Positions 15,991 to 25,575 of a DNA stretch of 64,000 nucleotides are shown one piece after another. How positions within the stretch are numbered: the stretch's first letter is position 1; each line of letters begins with the position of its first letter. The notes under the pieces are model-generated. The model ran no database searches and was not told the origin of the DNA. It saw only the letters and a list, made by a program, of their open reading frames with translations. Made by a program: the position numbers and the translations under genes. The DNA lies in contig NZ_MTCM01000006.1 in assembly GCF_002000245.1 (NCBI RefSeq), positions 248,001 to 312,000 on the forward strand, given 5' to 3'. The DNA is from Sphingobacterium sp. CZ-UAM. Lineage in GTDB: Bacteria > Bacteroidota > Bacteroidia > Sphingobacteriales > Sphingobacteriaceae.

Positions 15991-18963
15991 TTAAAATTCT
16001 ACATTTACACCAAGTACAAAAGATCTATTTTGCGGATAAGTCCCCCAATCGAGACCTTGTACTCTTCCCGAATTTCCCCACTGGTTTACCTCCGGATCCA
16101 TACCTGAATATTTAGTTAGGGTAAATAGGTTGCTGGCGGAAAAATAAGGCTGGATCTTTTGAATTCCAATCTTTTTCAATCGTTCAGGTGCAATGGAATA
16201 ACCCAATGAAATATTTTTTACGCGCAAATAGCTTCCATCTTCCACAAAATAAGATGAGTTTCTGATATCAAAGCCTGCTTTAGGCACATGTGTAATCTGT
16301 CCCGGGACGCGCCATCTATCGAGTACAACTGTCGTTTGATTACGGCCATCATACATGCCCTCGGTTTCCATTCGGCTCGCATTGAAAATATCATTACCAT
16401 AAGTGCCCTGAAGAAATATACTTAAGTCAAAATTTTTCCAGGAAAAGTTATTTGTCAATCCATATACAAATTTAGGATTGGGATCTCCAATATAAGTCAG
16501 GTCGGAAGGAGATGTTTTGCCATCAGCATTCAGATCTCTATACATCAATTCGCCTGTCTCTGGATTTACACCATCGGAGATATAACCGTAAAATCCACCT
16601 AAAGGCCTGCCAGGCTCATTCCTAACGACCGTTGCATTGACTAAGTTATTTGTAACCGCATCGTTGTAGATTTTTGTAAAGACCAGTTTATCGAGACGGT
16701 TCTTATTAAAGGAAATATTGAAATCTGTATTCCATGTAAAATCGCCTGTAAGATTTTTGGAGCTGATGCCAATCTCAAATCCTTTATTGGTCATCTCCCC
16801 CTCATTCCGTTTGATTGTACTCGCCGAAGAAGAGCCTGTAGGCAAGCTCACTTCCATCAACATATCTGTTGTTTTTTTATGGTAGTAGTCTAAGGTCAGG
16901 TTCAATCTATTATTTAATGTAGAGAAATCAATCCCCACATTTGCCTGAGTGGTCGTTTCCCATTTTAGATCTGTTGCTCGCAATGTAGTCGAATTCCCAA
17001 TATTTGGCGGAGAATATTGGTATTTGTCCTCAAACCAAGGTAAGCGCTGAATTACATTGAACGATAGATAAGAATAGTCGCCAAGTCCGGATTGGTTACC
17101 GGTCTGGCCCCATCCGCCACGTATTTTCAGATCATTGATCCAGTCCACATCTTTCATAAAATCTTCTGCGGATAAGCGCCATGCGGCTGACACCGAAGGA
17201 AAATATCCCCAACGACCAGAAGGGCTTAATTTAGACGATCCATCCGCACGCATATTTGCAGTTACAAGATATTTTCCATCGTAATTGTACATCGCACGGG
17301 CAAAATAAGATAAGATAGCCCAATTGGACGCTCCTGATCCTGTTCCATTCCATGAAATCTTATTTGCAGCATTGAGTGTCTGAATAATTCCGTTAGCATA
17401 GTTGGAACCATAAATATAACTATTGGTATATTTTGAATCGGTCCAGGATGAACCCGCCATCGCCTCCAAGCTGTGTTTTCCGAAGCTTCTGCTATAAGTC
17501 AGCACATTATCCCAGGTCAATACCGTGTTTGTGTTTCGGGCATCGGAAGCTTCTCCAAACTGATTTCTACCCTGTTGTGTAATCCAGGGATCTAAAAATG
17601 TTGTCAGTACGCCCGATCGTCTGTCCATTGAAAATGAAGACTTCCAGGTTAAATTGGGCATAAAGGATATCAAAACACTTCCTGTCGCCAATAACCTATT
17701 CTCACGATTATTGTTATTCTTGGTTCGTTCAAGATTTTCTAAAGGGCTGTTGATATTTAGCCCATTAAAATTGGTGTTGTACCGATCGGGGAACAAAGGA
17801 TCCCATATAGGTGCATAAGTTGGTGTATTGATGATCGAAGTAACTACTCCACCCCGATTAGATCCATTACCTGATATAATTCCGTTGGTATTGTAATCCG
17901 CATAAGATATATTAGCGTTAACCTTCATCCATTTTTTTACCTGATTGTCTATATTCGCTTTGAAGTTATAGCGTCTAAAGAATGAACCTTGCAGCGTGCC
18001 TTTCTCAGTCAGATAGCCCCCACCCAAATAATAGCGCAATTTTTCATTACCATCAGAGATTGATAACTGGTAATTCTGTTGAACTCCGGTTTTATAGGTT
18101 TCCTTAAACCAGTCTGTTTGATCAGTAAGCCCTTCTGGCAGTTTAACATAACCTGTCTCCTCCATCAATTCCTTGTATTGCGCGGTATTCAATACTTTTA
18201 CGGTATTATTTACGACATTTGCTGTCGCCTGCGCTCCCAAGGTAATTTTAGCTTCCCCTGCTTTTCCGGATTTTGTGGTCACAAGAATAACACCATTTGC
18301 TGCGCGCGACCCATAGATAGCCGCAGAAGAAGCATCCTTTAAAATCTGGATGTCTGTAATATCACTTGGCGATAGAAATTTGATGTCCTCAACAGGTAAT
18401 CCATCGACAACATAAAGGGGATCGTTTGATCCATTGAATGATGTTGTACCCCGGACTTTAATTGACATTTCCCCTCCTGGTGCTCCATTGGGCTGGATCA
18501 CCGATACACCGGCCGCCTTGCCTTGTATAGCCTGTCCCAAACTTACGACCGGCCTCTTCTCCAAATCTTTGGTTGATACAGAAGATATTGCAGTAGTTAC
18601 GTCCTTCCGTTTTACGGCCCCGTAACCAATGACAATAACATCTTCAAGGACATTAGTCGCAGCGTTTAGCTGAACAGTCATGGTACTATTGGCGGACAAC
18701 TCTTTGTTGTCATAGCCAATAAAACTAAATTGAAGAATACTGCCTTGTGAGGCCGAAATCTGGAAACGACCTTCTCCATTACTGGAAACTGCATTGCTGG
18801 TGCCCTTTTGTGTGATCGTTACGCCAGTGAGTGGTTTTTGATCCTGGGCATCCAGCACCCGCCCGCTGACCTGAATACGGTCCTGTGCAAATACCGAATT
18901 CAACCAGGCACACAAGAAAACCAGCCCCATGGAAAAGGTTACTTTTCGAGTAAAGTAAATCAT
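15991..18963 (-). CDS. SusC/RagA-family TonB-linked outer-membrane transporter
   Basis: A 990-residue TonB-dependent transporter. Order of parts: signal peptide (1-26), carboxypeptidase-regulatory-like domain (about 30-105, VSGRVLDAQDQKPLTGVTI), a TonB-box-like VIVIGYG near 115, plug (about 120-225) and barrel to the end. SusC signatures DPLYVVDGLPV and ILKDASSAAIYGSRAANGVI are clear. There is no STN domain, consistent with control by the membrane regulator at 19207-20844 rather than by a sigma/FecR pair. It is the first gene of the GH30 locus and has a palindrome and promoter-like element upstream. Confidence 0.96.
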   Translation of the reverse strand: MIYFTRKVTFSMGLVFLCAWLNSVFAQDRIQVSGRVLDAQDQKPLTGVTITQKGTSNAVSSNGEGRFQISASQGSILQFSFIGYDNKELSANSTMTVQLNAATNVLEDVIVIGYGAVKRKDVTTAISSVSTKDLEKRPVVSLGQAIQGKAAGVSVIQPNGAPGGEMSIKVRGTTSFNGSNDPLYVVDGLPVEDIKFLSPSDITDIQILKDASSAAIYGSRAANGVILVTTKSGKAGEAKITLGAQATANVVNNTVKVLNTAQYKELMEETGYVKLPEGLTDQTDWFKETYKTGVQQNYQLSISDGNEKLRYYLGGGYLTEKGTLQGSFFRRYNFKANIDNQVKKWMKVNANISYADYNTNGIISGNGSNRGGVVTSIINTPTYAPIWDPLFPDRYNTNFNGLNINSPLENLERTKNNNNRENRLLATGSVLISFMPNLTWKSSFSMDRRSGVLTTFLDPWITQQGRNQFGEASDARNTNTVLTWDNVLTYSRSFGKHSLEAMAGSSWTDSKYTNSYIYGSNYANGIIQTLNAANKISWNGTGSGASNWAILSYFARAMYNYDGKYLVTANMRADGSSKLSPSGRWGYFPSVSAAWRLSAEDFMKDVDWINDLKIRGGWGQTGNQSGLGDYSYLSFNVIQRLPWFEDKYQYSPPNIGNSTTLRATDLKWETTTQANVGIDFSTLNNRLNLTLDYYHKKTTDMLMEVSLPTGSSSASTIKRNEGEMTNKGFEIGISSKNLTGDFTWNTDFNISFNKNRLDKLVFTKIYNDAVTNNLVNATVVRNEPGRPLGGFYGYISDGVNPETGELMYRDLNADGKTSPSDLTYIGDPNPKFVYGLTNNFSWKNFDLSIFLQGTYGNDIFNASRMETEGMYDGRNQTTVVLDRWRVPGQITHVPKAGFDIRNSSYFVEDGSYLRVKNISLGYSIAPERLKKIGIQKIQPYFSASNLFTLTKYSGMDPEVNQWGNSGRVQGLDWGTYPQNRSFVLGVNVEF

Positions 18964-19042
18964 ATGAAATAAAAAATTGGTTATTGTTTTGTTTTTGGTT
19001 ATTCCAAATTGCGAGGAGTTTCCCCTGCTCCATCGCTCAAAA

Positions 19043-19095
19043 CAAAACTAGCAGGACCCAGACAGGGAAAAAAGTGCCGGTACTTAAAAAGTACC
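19043..19095 (-). promoter_or_regulatory. Predicted promoter and upstream palindrome of the GH30 SusC operon
   Basis: On the reverse strand TAGTTTTG (19050 to 19043) matches the TAnnTTTG -7 element, about 80 bases before the SusC start. Upstream of it, at 19079-19095, is GGTACTTAAAAAGTACC, a 17-bp perfect palindrome about an odd centre. Further TACTTTT-like half sites occur at about 19126, 19151 and 19189. The placement suits an activator site for the adjacent DUF6377 regulator. The operator role is inferred. Confidence 0.5.
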
Positions 19096-19206
19096 CGTAA
19101 AAAATTACAAACAACTGAAAAACAATACTTTTGGAAAATAAAAGCAGGATAAAAAGTACTAAAAAGAGATAGATTTCATTTCTGTATTATTACTTTTCTG
19201 GTAGTT

Positions 19207-20844
19207 TCACTGCTTATTAAGCCGATCGATGGTTGCAATTTGACAAACTGAAGCCTCAAAGGTATCCCGATTGCCGGCGGCTTTGTTGCGTACTTTGGTT
19301 CTGTAGTTGTAAACCGTGCGCAGGGAGTACCTCAGGAAACTGGCGATCTTAACGGAGTCGTCTATGCCTAAACGAATCAGTGCAAAAATACGCAGTTCTG
19401 TATTGAGCAATTCGCTTTTCTTCGGATATATCTTCTCGTCCTCCTGAAGAAGTGCATTAAATTCGTCAACAAATGTGGGATAAAGATTTAAAAAGATCCG
19501 ATCAAAATTGATATACAGTTGCTGTATTTCTCTTTCCTCCATCTGCGTTGATTTCAATTGTTCACGAAGTGCTTCCCACTGCTGATTGCTTGCCTTCTTC
19601 AGCAAAGCCTTTCGTATATCCTCCATTTTGTCGATATAACTTGAACACATATCAAAAAATTGCGCAATATATTCTTCTTTAATGTGATTGGACTCGGAGA
19701 GTTTAAGATTCGTTTGATTGATTTCACTGTTCAACGCGCGTAACTGCTGATTGGTTCCGGACAATTCGGATCTGATTCTACGCAGATGCTGTACTTGACG
19801 ATAAATCACAATCAATCCAATAATAACACCGATCAACAAAAAACTGACCACAACAATCAAGGCAATCAACTGTTTATTCTGACTATTGATTTTCTGCTGA
19901 TATGCAGCATTAATGATCGGGTAGGAAGAAGTACCCTCGATAATGCGATAACGAACTTTACATTGCATTGCGTCATCGATTGCCTTTTCAATATAGCGAA
20001 AGGCACGATCAAAATCCTGTTTATCATAGTAAGTTAGTGCTAGATCATGAAATGACGCATTGTCCCGATTTGCCATTTCAATATCCGCACTTGCCGACAC
20101 AGTCAGATAATAAAGTTGGCCGGCCGCATTTTTTTCGTATTTATAGATCAAACTGATAAAATAGGACAATAAGGCCCGCTGTTCGAGGTCTTTTTGATTT
20201 TGTTTCCAAAGGTCGAAAAATTGTTTTTTTGCATCTTCCCGACTGCCATTAAATAAGGTTTTTATCGCCATGGTCGTCCGGTATTCCAAGGAAGATTTCG
20301 GCAAAACCTGTAATAAGGAATCCCTATAGCGTTCACTTGCCTGATAATACTCCTGACGATTGTTACTTTGCCCATAATGACTATAAAATGAACTATAGGT
20401 ATCGTAATATTTGGCTAAAAGTTTATTGTCAAGTCCTGCGGAACTAATCTCATTCAACAATTTTGATGCTTCAATATAACGCCCGACTGTCGAATAAACC
20501 CAGGCTAAATCAAGTTGAATAACCGTATGAAGTGAATCATTATTAGGTGGAGCTAATTTTTGGCAAAGTTTGATATAGCGAAGTGCAGCATCGGAATCAA
20601 ACTTCTTATAGTTCTGAAAGATTTCGTAATTCTTTTGAAAAAAGCGGTTTCTATCAGTTTCAAGTGCCTTCGCTTCCTGTTTTAGTTTATCCAGCTTGTC
20701 TTCCCGATTTTTAACATACATCTTCTGATTTTCCATTAGATATTCTAAGCGATGAAAAATCTCGGTACTATCCGAATAATCCTGAGCAGATAATAAACAA
20801 CTCAAATGAAATAGAAAAATGAAAACAAAAAAACGCTGCAACAT
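19207..20844 (-). CDS. Membrane-bound DUF6377-type transcriptional regulator
   Basis: A 545-residue inner-membrane protein: signal/anchor (1-20), a periplasmic TPR-like helical sensor (about 25-320), one transmembrane helix (325-348, LIALIVVVSFLLIGVIIGLIVI shortened here by position), a cytoplasmic coiled coil (350-395) and a C-terminal helix-turn-helix of LuxR-like appearance (about 481-520, TELRIFALIRLGIDDSVKIA then SLRTVYNYRTKVRNKA). This layout matches DUF6377 regulators that sit beside Sus loci. It most likely senses an imported sugar in the periplasm and activates the SusC operon 243 bp downstream. The ligand is unknown. Confidence 0.85.
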   Translation of the reverse strand: MLQRFFVFIFLFHLSCLLSAQDYSDSTEIFHRLEYLMENQKMYVKNREDKLDKLKQEAKALETDRNRFFQKNYEIFQNYKKFDSDAALRYIKLCQKLAPPNNDSLHTVIQLDLAWVYSTVGRYIEASKLLNEISSAGLDNKLLAKYYDTYSSFYSHYGQSNNRQEYYQASERYRDSLLQVLPKSSLEYRTTMAIKTLFNGSREDAKKQFFDLWKQNQKDLEQRALLSYFISLIYKYEKNAAGQLYYLTVSASADIEMANRDNASFHDLALTYYDKQDFDRAFRYIEKAIDDAMQCKVRYRIIEGTSSYPIINAAYQQKINSQNKQLIALIVVVSFLLIGVIIGLIVIYRQVQHLRRIRSELSGTNQQLRALNSEINQTNLKLSESNHIKEEYIAQFFDMCSSYIDKMEDIRKALLKKASNQQWEALREQLKSTQMEEREIQQLYINFDRIFLNLYPTFVDEFNALLQEDEKIYPKKSELLNTELRIFALIRLGIDDSVKIASFLRYSLRTVYNYRTKVRNKAAGNRDTFEASVCQIATIDRLNKQ

Positions 20845-20896
20845 AATAAGGCTCGGTTCAACATCATCAAAGCTAAACTACATAAAAATAACAATA

Positions 20897-20928
20897 AAAA
20901 AGAGGACATCTCACGACGGCCTCTTTTT
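20897..20928 (-). terminator. Rho-independent terminator of the efflux operon
   Basis: AAAAAGAGG (20897-20905) pairs with CCTCTTTTT (20920-20928) and on the reverse strand ends in a T run. It is 86 bp past the stop of the RND fusion gene and just before the start of the regulator gene. A second hairpin, GCCCCTATTAGGGGC, lies at 20931-20945. Confidence 0.75.
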
Positions 20929-21013
20929 CTGCCCCTATTAGGGGCCTAAGAATTAACAATTTAATTCTTTATCGCATGAAAAATAGTTTTCTTATTTTTA
21001 TTCAAAGGTGGAT

Positions 21014-24000
21014 TTATTTCCACCCGCCACCTAAAGCTTTGTAAAGTAAAATCTGGTTAAGGGTATTTTCTTTCTCCAGTTCCACTTTTCCAATCTGAGC
21101 TTCTAGGGATTCCTTTTGCGCTGTAACCACATCCAGTGATGTCACACGGCCAGCGATAAACAGCTCCTGCGCCGCTTCAATAGAAAGGTCCAAGGCTTTT
21201 ACATGTTCGTCTACAAATGTTCTACGTTTACTGATTGCCTCCTGGGTCATAATCACATTAGAAACTTCATTATAGGCGTTCACAACAGCTTTTTCATAGT
21301 CTAGAAAAGCGATTCCGTAATCGGCTTTTGCAACTTCATACTGTGTCTTCAATTGCCGTTGATTTAATATAGGCAGCGTGATCCCTCCGAATAAATTATA
21401 AGCGATGGATTTGTCCAGATTAAACAATTTGTTGAAACTGAAACTCTGCAAACCGATAAAAGGACTAATGGCCACCGAAGGCAAAAAAGCCAGTCGTGAT
21501 GCTTCCTGACTATTTGAGGATGCCATCATCTTCAGATAGGCTGCTTTGATATCCGGACGCTGGTTGACCAGATCGTCTGGCGTCCCGAAGGCCATTGCAT
21601 GGTATAGACTTGTGTTCTCAACGTATTCACTGCGCTTGATAGGTTGATAATACCTTCCCAGTAATCCGTTGATATGATGTTCCCAAAGCGCAATTTCCTG
21701 ACTTAATTTCTCCTTAGCAGATTTAGAGTTTGCCAATAATGCTTTAAACTGCTGAACAGACAGTTCTGTGGCATAACCGGCATCTTTTTTTACCTCCACC
21801 ACTTCAAGCGCATTGGTATGCAGTTCAATATTGCGGTTATACACCTTGATCTTTTGATCTAAAGCCGTTAACTCATAATAGGCAGTCGCGATGTTGGATA
21901 CCAATTCCGTTTCCAACAGGCGTTTTCCCTCCTGTTCAGCCAAAAAGCCAAAATAAGCAGCTTGTTTTTGGCTTTTTAATTTACCCCATAGATCGATTTC
22001 CCAAGAAGAACGAAGTCCGATGAAATAATCAGGAATAAATGGTTCAGGCAGCTTTTCATCACTTTTTAAATTATCTGAAAAGTTTGAATCATAGTTACCG
22101 ATCCCTGATTCCGTATAGTGACCATACTTACGTATCCCGCCCTCGACAGCGGCTTCGACTGTAGGCCCCAATGCTGCTTTCCGCTGTTTAAAATAAGCTT
22201 GTGCAGATTCCAGTCGTAAGATGGATTGACGGACATCGATATTATTCTTCAGAGCGGAATCAATCAATGCGACCAGATGCGGATCCTTAAAGATTTCCCG
22301 CCAGGATCGATTACCCACATTTACGCTATCCATGGCAGTCCTTTCTGAAAAAGTCGTTGGTACGGCTACTTTTTCAGGCTGCGCCGCCTTCTTAGGGACG
22401 GAACAACTACCGAAAAGAATGAGCGCAGCGATCACTAGTGAAGTCTGTTTGATGACCTGTTTTTTATTCTCTTTTTTCGAGAATAAGATGACCAGCCCCG
22501 GGATAACAATAACTCCTAATATCGTCCCAATAAGCATCCCGCCGACCGCAGCTGTACCAATACTTCGGTTACCCAAAGCTCCGGCACCACTAGCCATCAT
22601 CAAGGGAATCAATCCGGCAATAAAGGCAAATGAAGTCATTAAAATAGGACGCAAACGAGCCACAGCACCTTCAATAGAAGCTGTTACAATATCCATTCCC
22701 TGTTTATATTTTAAATTAGCATATTCGACAATTAGGATGGCATTTTTACCCAAAAGACCAATCAGCATGACTAAAGCTACCTGGGCATAAATATTGTTTT
22801 CCAAGCCAAAGACTTTCAGGAAGATAAAGGCGCCAAAAATTCCGGCTGGTAAACAGAGTAGAACCGGCAGCGGCAATAAAAAGCTTTCGTACTGGGCGCA
22901 CAACAACAGGTAAACAAATAATAGACAGAGCGCAAAAATATATAGCGCCTGATTTCCTGAAATCTTTTGTTCGCGCGTCATTCCGGACCATTCAATGCTA
23001 TAGCCTTGTGGCAAAGAAGAAGCAATCTTTTCCACTTCTTCGATTGCTTGTCCCGAACTGAAACCCAGTGATGACTGGCCAGTGATCATGGCCGAGCTAA
23101 ACATATTGTAGCGCGTAATCTGTTCAGGGCCATAGATACGTTCCATGGAAATAAACGCATTATAGGGTACCATCTCGCCGGTTTCATTCTTGACATATAG
23201 CCTGAGGACATCTTCAGGTCGTTGACGGTACTCCGGTCCAGCCTGCACCATCACCTTATACATCTGTCCGTAGCGAATGAAATTTGTCGCATAGAGACTG
23301 CCCATCAAGGTCTGTAAGGTATTCATCGCATTTTCTACGGATATACCTTTCTTTGCAGCCATGTCATAATCCACTTTGAGCATATATTGTGGAAAGTTAA
23401 CGTCAAAACTGGAACTGATATCCTGGATAACTTCACTTTTTTCCATATCCTCCATAAACTTCTCCAATACCTCTGCGGTCTTATTCAGATCCTCATTACC
23501 GCTACGGTCCAACAAGCGTAATTCAAATCCGGAAGAGTTACCGAAGCCAGGAACCGTAGGTGGCGGGAAAAAATCAATCTGCCCATCGACAAAATCTTTC
23601 GTTTTCTCCCTTAGTTCTTTGATCACATCATCCACCGTCTGATCACGTTCTTTCCAGGGTTTAAGGTTGATCATTCCCATCCCATAGGAAGCACCCGATA
23701 CCTCGGTCACGATACTATACCCTGATAAAGTTGAAACCGTTTCAACAATATCCAGTTTACGTGCGACGGAATCGATCTTATCCAACACACGTTCGGTACG
23801 ATCCACCGTAGCCCCTGGAGGCGTAGTGACAGCGACATAGATCATCCCCTGATCTTCCGTCGGGATAAACCCCGATGGCAATATAGCGCTACTCCCCCAA
23901 GTCGCTACGAAGAATCCTCCCAGCAATAGTAACGTAAGTCCGCGCCGCGCACTTGTTTTCACTAAGATTCCTTTATATCCGAAAGCTGTGCGGTCATATA

Positions 24001-25564
24001 TCGCATTGAATTGTTTAAAGAAACGATCTAACCAATTATTGGAAGGTTTACGGTCGTGGGGTGACCGCAGGAAAAGCGCACATAGTGCTGGTGTCAATGT
24101 CAAGGCATTTATACCTGAAATCACAATGGCAGCAGCCAAAGTCAGCGAAAACTGTCGATAAAATATCCCGACCGGACCGGAAAGAAAAGCAACGGGTACA
24201 AACACCGCTGACATGACCAGCGTGATCGCTACTACAGCGCCCCCCACTTCTTTCATTGCCTCTAAGGTCGCCTCCATAGGCTGCAAATGTTCTTCCTCCA
24301 TTTTGGCATAGACGGCCTCTACGACCACAATACCGTTGTCGACCACGATGCCGATGGCCAATACCAAGGCAAATAGCGTTAACAAGTTGATCGAAAAACC
24401 TAACATCTGCATGAAAAACAAAGCACCGATCAGACAGACCGGAACCGCTAGAATCGGGATAACAGTCGCTCTAAAATCCTGTAAGAAGATAAACACGACA
24501 ATGAAAACCAATAGAAATGCTTCCAACAGGGTTTTGATCACCGATGAAATAGAAGCATCCAAGAAACGGGAAACATCATAACCCATGGTATAAGTCATAC
24601 CTGCTGGAAACGAAGTCTGTTTCAATTCCGCCATCCGATCTTTTACCCGTTGAATAACTTCTTGGGCGTTTGATCCGGGGAGCTGTTTTAACATGATCGA
24701 GGCAGATGGCCGACCATCCGTCTTAGAAACCATTTCATAATCCAGGGATCCGAATTCAACATCGGCGACATCCTTAATACGGATAATCGAACCATTTGAA
24801 TTTGCGCGAATAGGCACATTGGCATATTCATCAATTTCTGTAAACTTTCCAGGGTAACGCAATACGTATTGTTGCATATTACGCATTTTATCGGAGCTGA
24901 TACCTGTCTGCCCAGGAGCAGCTTCAATATTCTGTTTACGCAAAGCAGCAACCACATCTTCCGCAGAGATATTATAGGCTGCCATACGATCGGGCTTTAC
25001 CCATACACGCATCGCATAGTCGCGCATACCCATAATCTGAGCGAGACCTACCCCTTCAATACGTTTAAGTTCCTTCAGGATATTGATATCGGCGAAATTA
25101 TAGATAAAGCGTTCGTCAGCAGTTTCGTCGTCGGTAAAGACATTCAGGTACATCAACATGGAGTTGACTTCTTTCTCTGTTGTTACACCGGCTTTGATAA
25201 CTTCCTCGGGCAATTCATCGAGCACTGTTGTCACCCTATTCTGAACATTGACCGCAGCAATATCTGGGTCCGTTCCTACTTCGAAGAAAATCTGTATCAC
25301 CGTACTTCCGTTATTGGTCGATACGGAGTTCATGTAGGTCATACCCGCCACACCATTAATTGCTTTTTCAAGTGGGATAGCAACGGCATTGGTACTAACT
25401 TCAGCGTTTGCACCGGTGTAATTAGCGTTCACAACTACCGATGGAGGAACGATATCCGGGAATTGGGTAATCGGCAACGTAAATAATGCCAGTAAACCCA
25501 AAAGTGTAATAAAAACTGATATGACCAGCGATAATATGGGTCTTTTTATAAATGTTTCAAACAT
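21014..25564 (-). CDS. RND efflux pump fused to TolC-like outer-membrane factor
   Basis: A single 1516-codon frame. Residues 1-1040 are a full HAE1-type RND transporter (FETFIKRPILSLVISVFI start, two large porter loops, 12 membrane helices, LMIGLLGKNAILIVEYANLK). Residues from about 1055 to 1516 are a TolC/OprM-family outer-membrane factor (WREIFKDPHLVALIDSALKNN, SSWEIDLWGKLKSQKQAAYFG, QRPDIKAAYLKM). At the joint lies LVIAALILFGSC, a second signal-like segment with lipobox Cys1054, with no in-frame ATG between the halves. Signal peptidase II could release the two parts. In the proton relay, D409 is followed by N410 where AcrB has a second Asp. The adaptor gene is 11 bp upstream. Substrates are unknown; drugs, bile-like detergents or metabolites are possible. 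Confidence 0.93.
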   Translation of the reverse strand: MFETFIKRPILSLVISVFITLLGLLALFTLPITQFPDIVPPSVVVNANYTGANAEVSTNAVAIPLEKAINGVAGMTYMNSVSTNNGSTVIQIFFEVGTDPDIAAVNVQNRVTTVLDELPEEVIKAGVTTEKEVNSMLMYLNVFTDDETADERFIYNFADINILKELKRIEGVGLAQIMGMRDYAMRVWVKPDRMAAYNISAEDVVAALRKQNIEAAPGQTGISSDKMRNMQQYVLRYPGKFTEIDEYANVPIRANSNGSIIRIKDVADVEFGSLDYEMVSKTDGRPSASIMLKQLPGSNAQEVIQRVKDRMAELKQTSFPAGMTYTMGYDVSRFLDASISSVIKTLLEAFLLVFIVVFIFLQDFRATVIPILAVPVCLIGALFFMQMLGFSINLLTLFALVLAIGIVVDNGIVVVEAVYAKMEEEHLQPMEATLEAMKEVGGAVVAITLVMSAVFVPVAFLSGPVGIFYRQFSLTLAAAIVISGINALTLTPALCALFLRSPHDRKPSNNWLDRFFKQFNAIYDRTAFGYKGILVKTSARRGLTLLLLGGFFVATWGSSAILPSGFIPTEDQGMIYVAVTTPPGATVDRTERVLDKIDSVARKLDIVETVSTLSGYSIVTEVSGASYGMGMINLKPWKERDQTVDDVIKELREKTKDFVDGQIDFFPPPTVPGFGNSSGFELRLLDRSGNEDLNKTAEVLEKFMEDMEKSEVIQDISSSFDVNFPQYMLKVDYDMAAKKGISVENAMNTLQTLMGSLYATNFIRYGQMYKVMVQAGPEYRQRPEDVLRLYVKNETGEMVPYNAFISMERIYGPEQITRYNMFSSAMITGQSSLGFSSGQAIEEVEKIASSLPQGYSIEWSGMTREQKISGNQALYIFALCLLFVYLLLCAQYESFLLPLPVLLCLPAGIFGAFIFLKVFGLENNIYAQVALVMLIGLLGKNAILIVEYANLKYKQGMDIVTASIEGAVARLRPILMTSFAFIAGLIPLMMASGAGALGNRSIGTAAVGGMLIGTILGVIVIPGLVILFSKKENKKQVIKQTSLVIAALILFGSCSVPKKAAQPEKVAVPTTFSERTAMDSVNVGNRSWREIFKDPHLVALIDSALKNNIDVRQSILRLESAQAYFKQRKAALGPTVEAAVEGGIRKYGHYTESGIGNYDSNFSDNLKSDEKLPEPFIPDYFIGLRSSWEIDLWGKLKSQKQAAYFGFLAEQEGKRLLETELVSNIATAYYELTALDQKIKVYNRNIELHTNALEVVEVKKDAGYATELSVQQFKALLANSKSAKEKLSQEIALWEHHINGLLGRYYQPIKRSEYVENTSLYHAMAFGTPDDLVNQRPDIKAAYLKMMASSNSQEASRLAFLPSVAISPFIGLQSFSFNKLFNLDKSIAYNLFGGITLPILNQRQLKTQYEVAKADYGIAFLDYEKAVVNAYNEVSNVIMTQEAISKRRTFVDEHVKALDLSIEAAQELFIAGRVTSLDVVTAQKESLEAQIGKVELEKENTLNQILLYKALGGGWK

Positions 25565-25575
25565 AATATCCTCCG

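Noticed and set aside
22400..22500. Sequencing error or missed stop joining the RND and outer-membrane-factor genes
   Set aside because: The frame is continuous through the joint and the linker keeps a sensible lipobox-like segment, so I treat the fusion as real, subject to comparison with other genomes.
24869..25486. 205-codon antisense frame inside the RND gene, and similar long antisense frames at 1425-1841, 22332-22790 and 28002-28562
   Set aside because: All lie opposite strongly conserved genes with clear families; their translations are low-quality, Cys/His/Ile-rich shadows.
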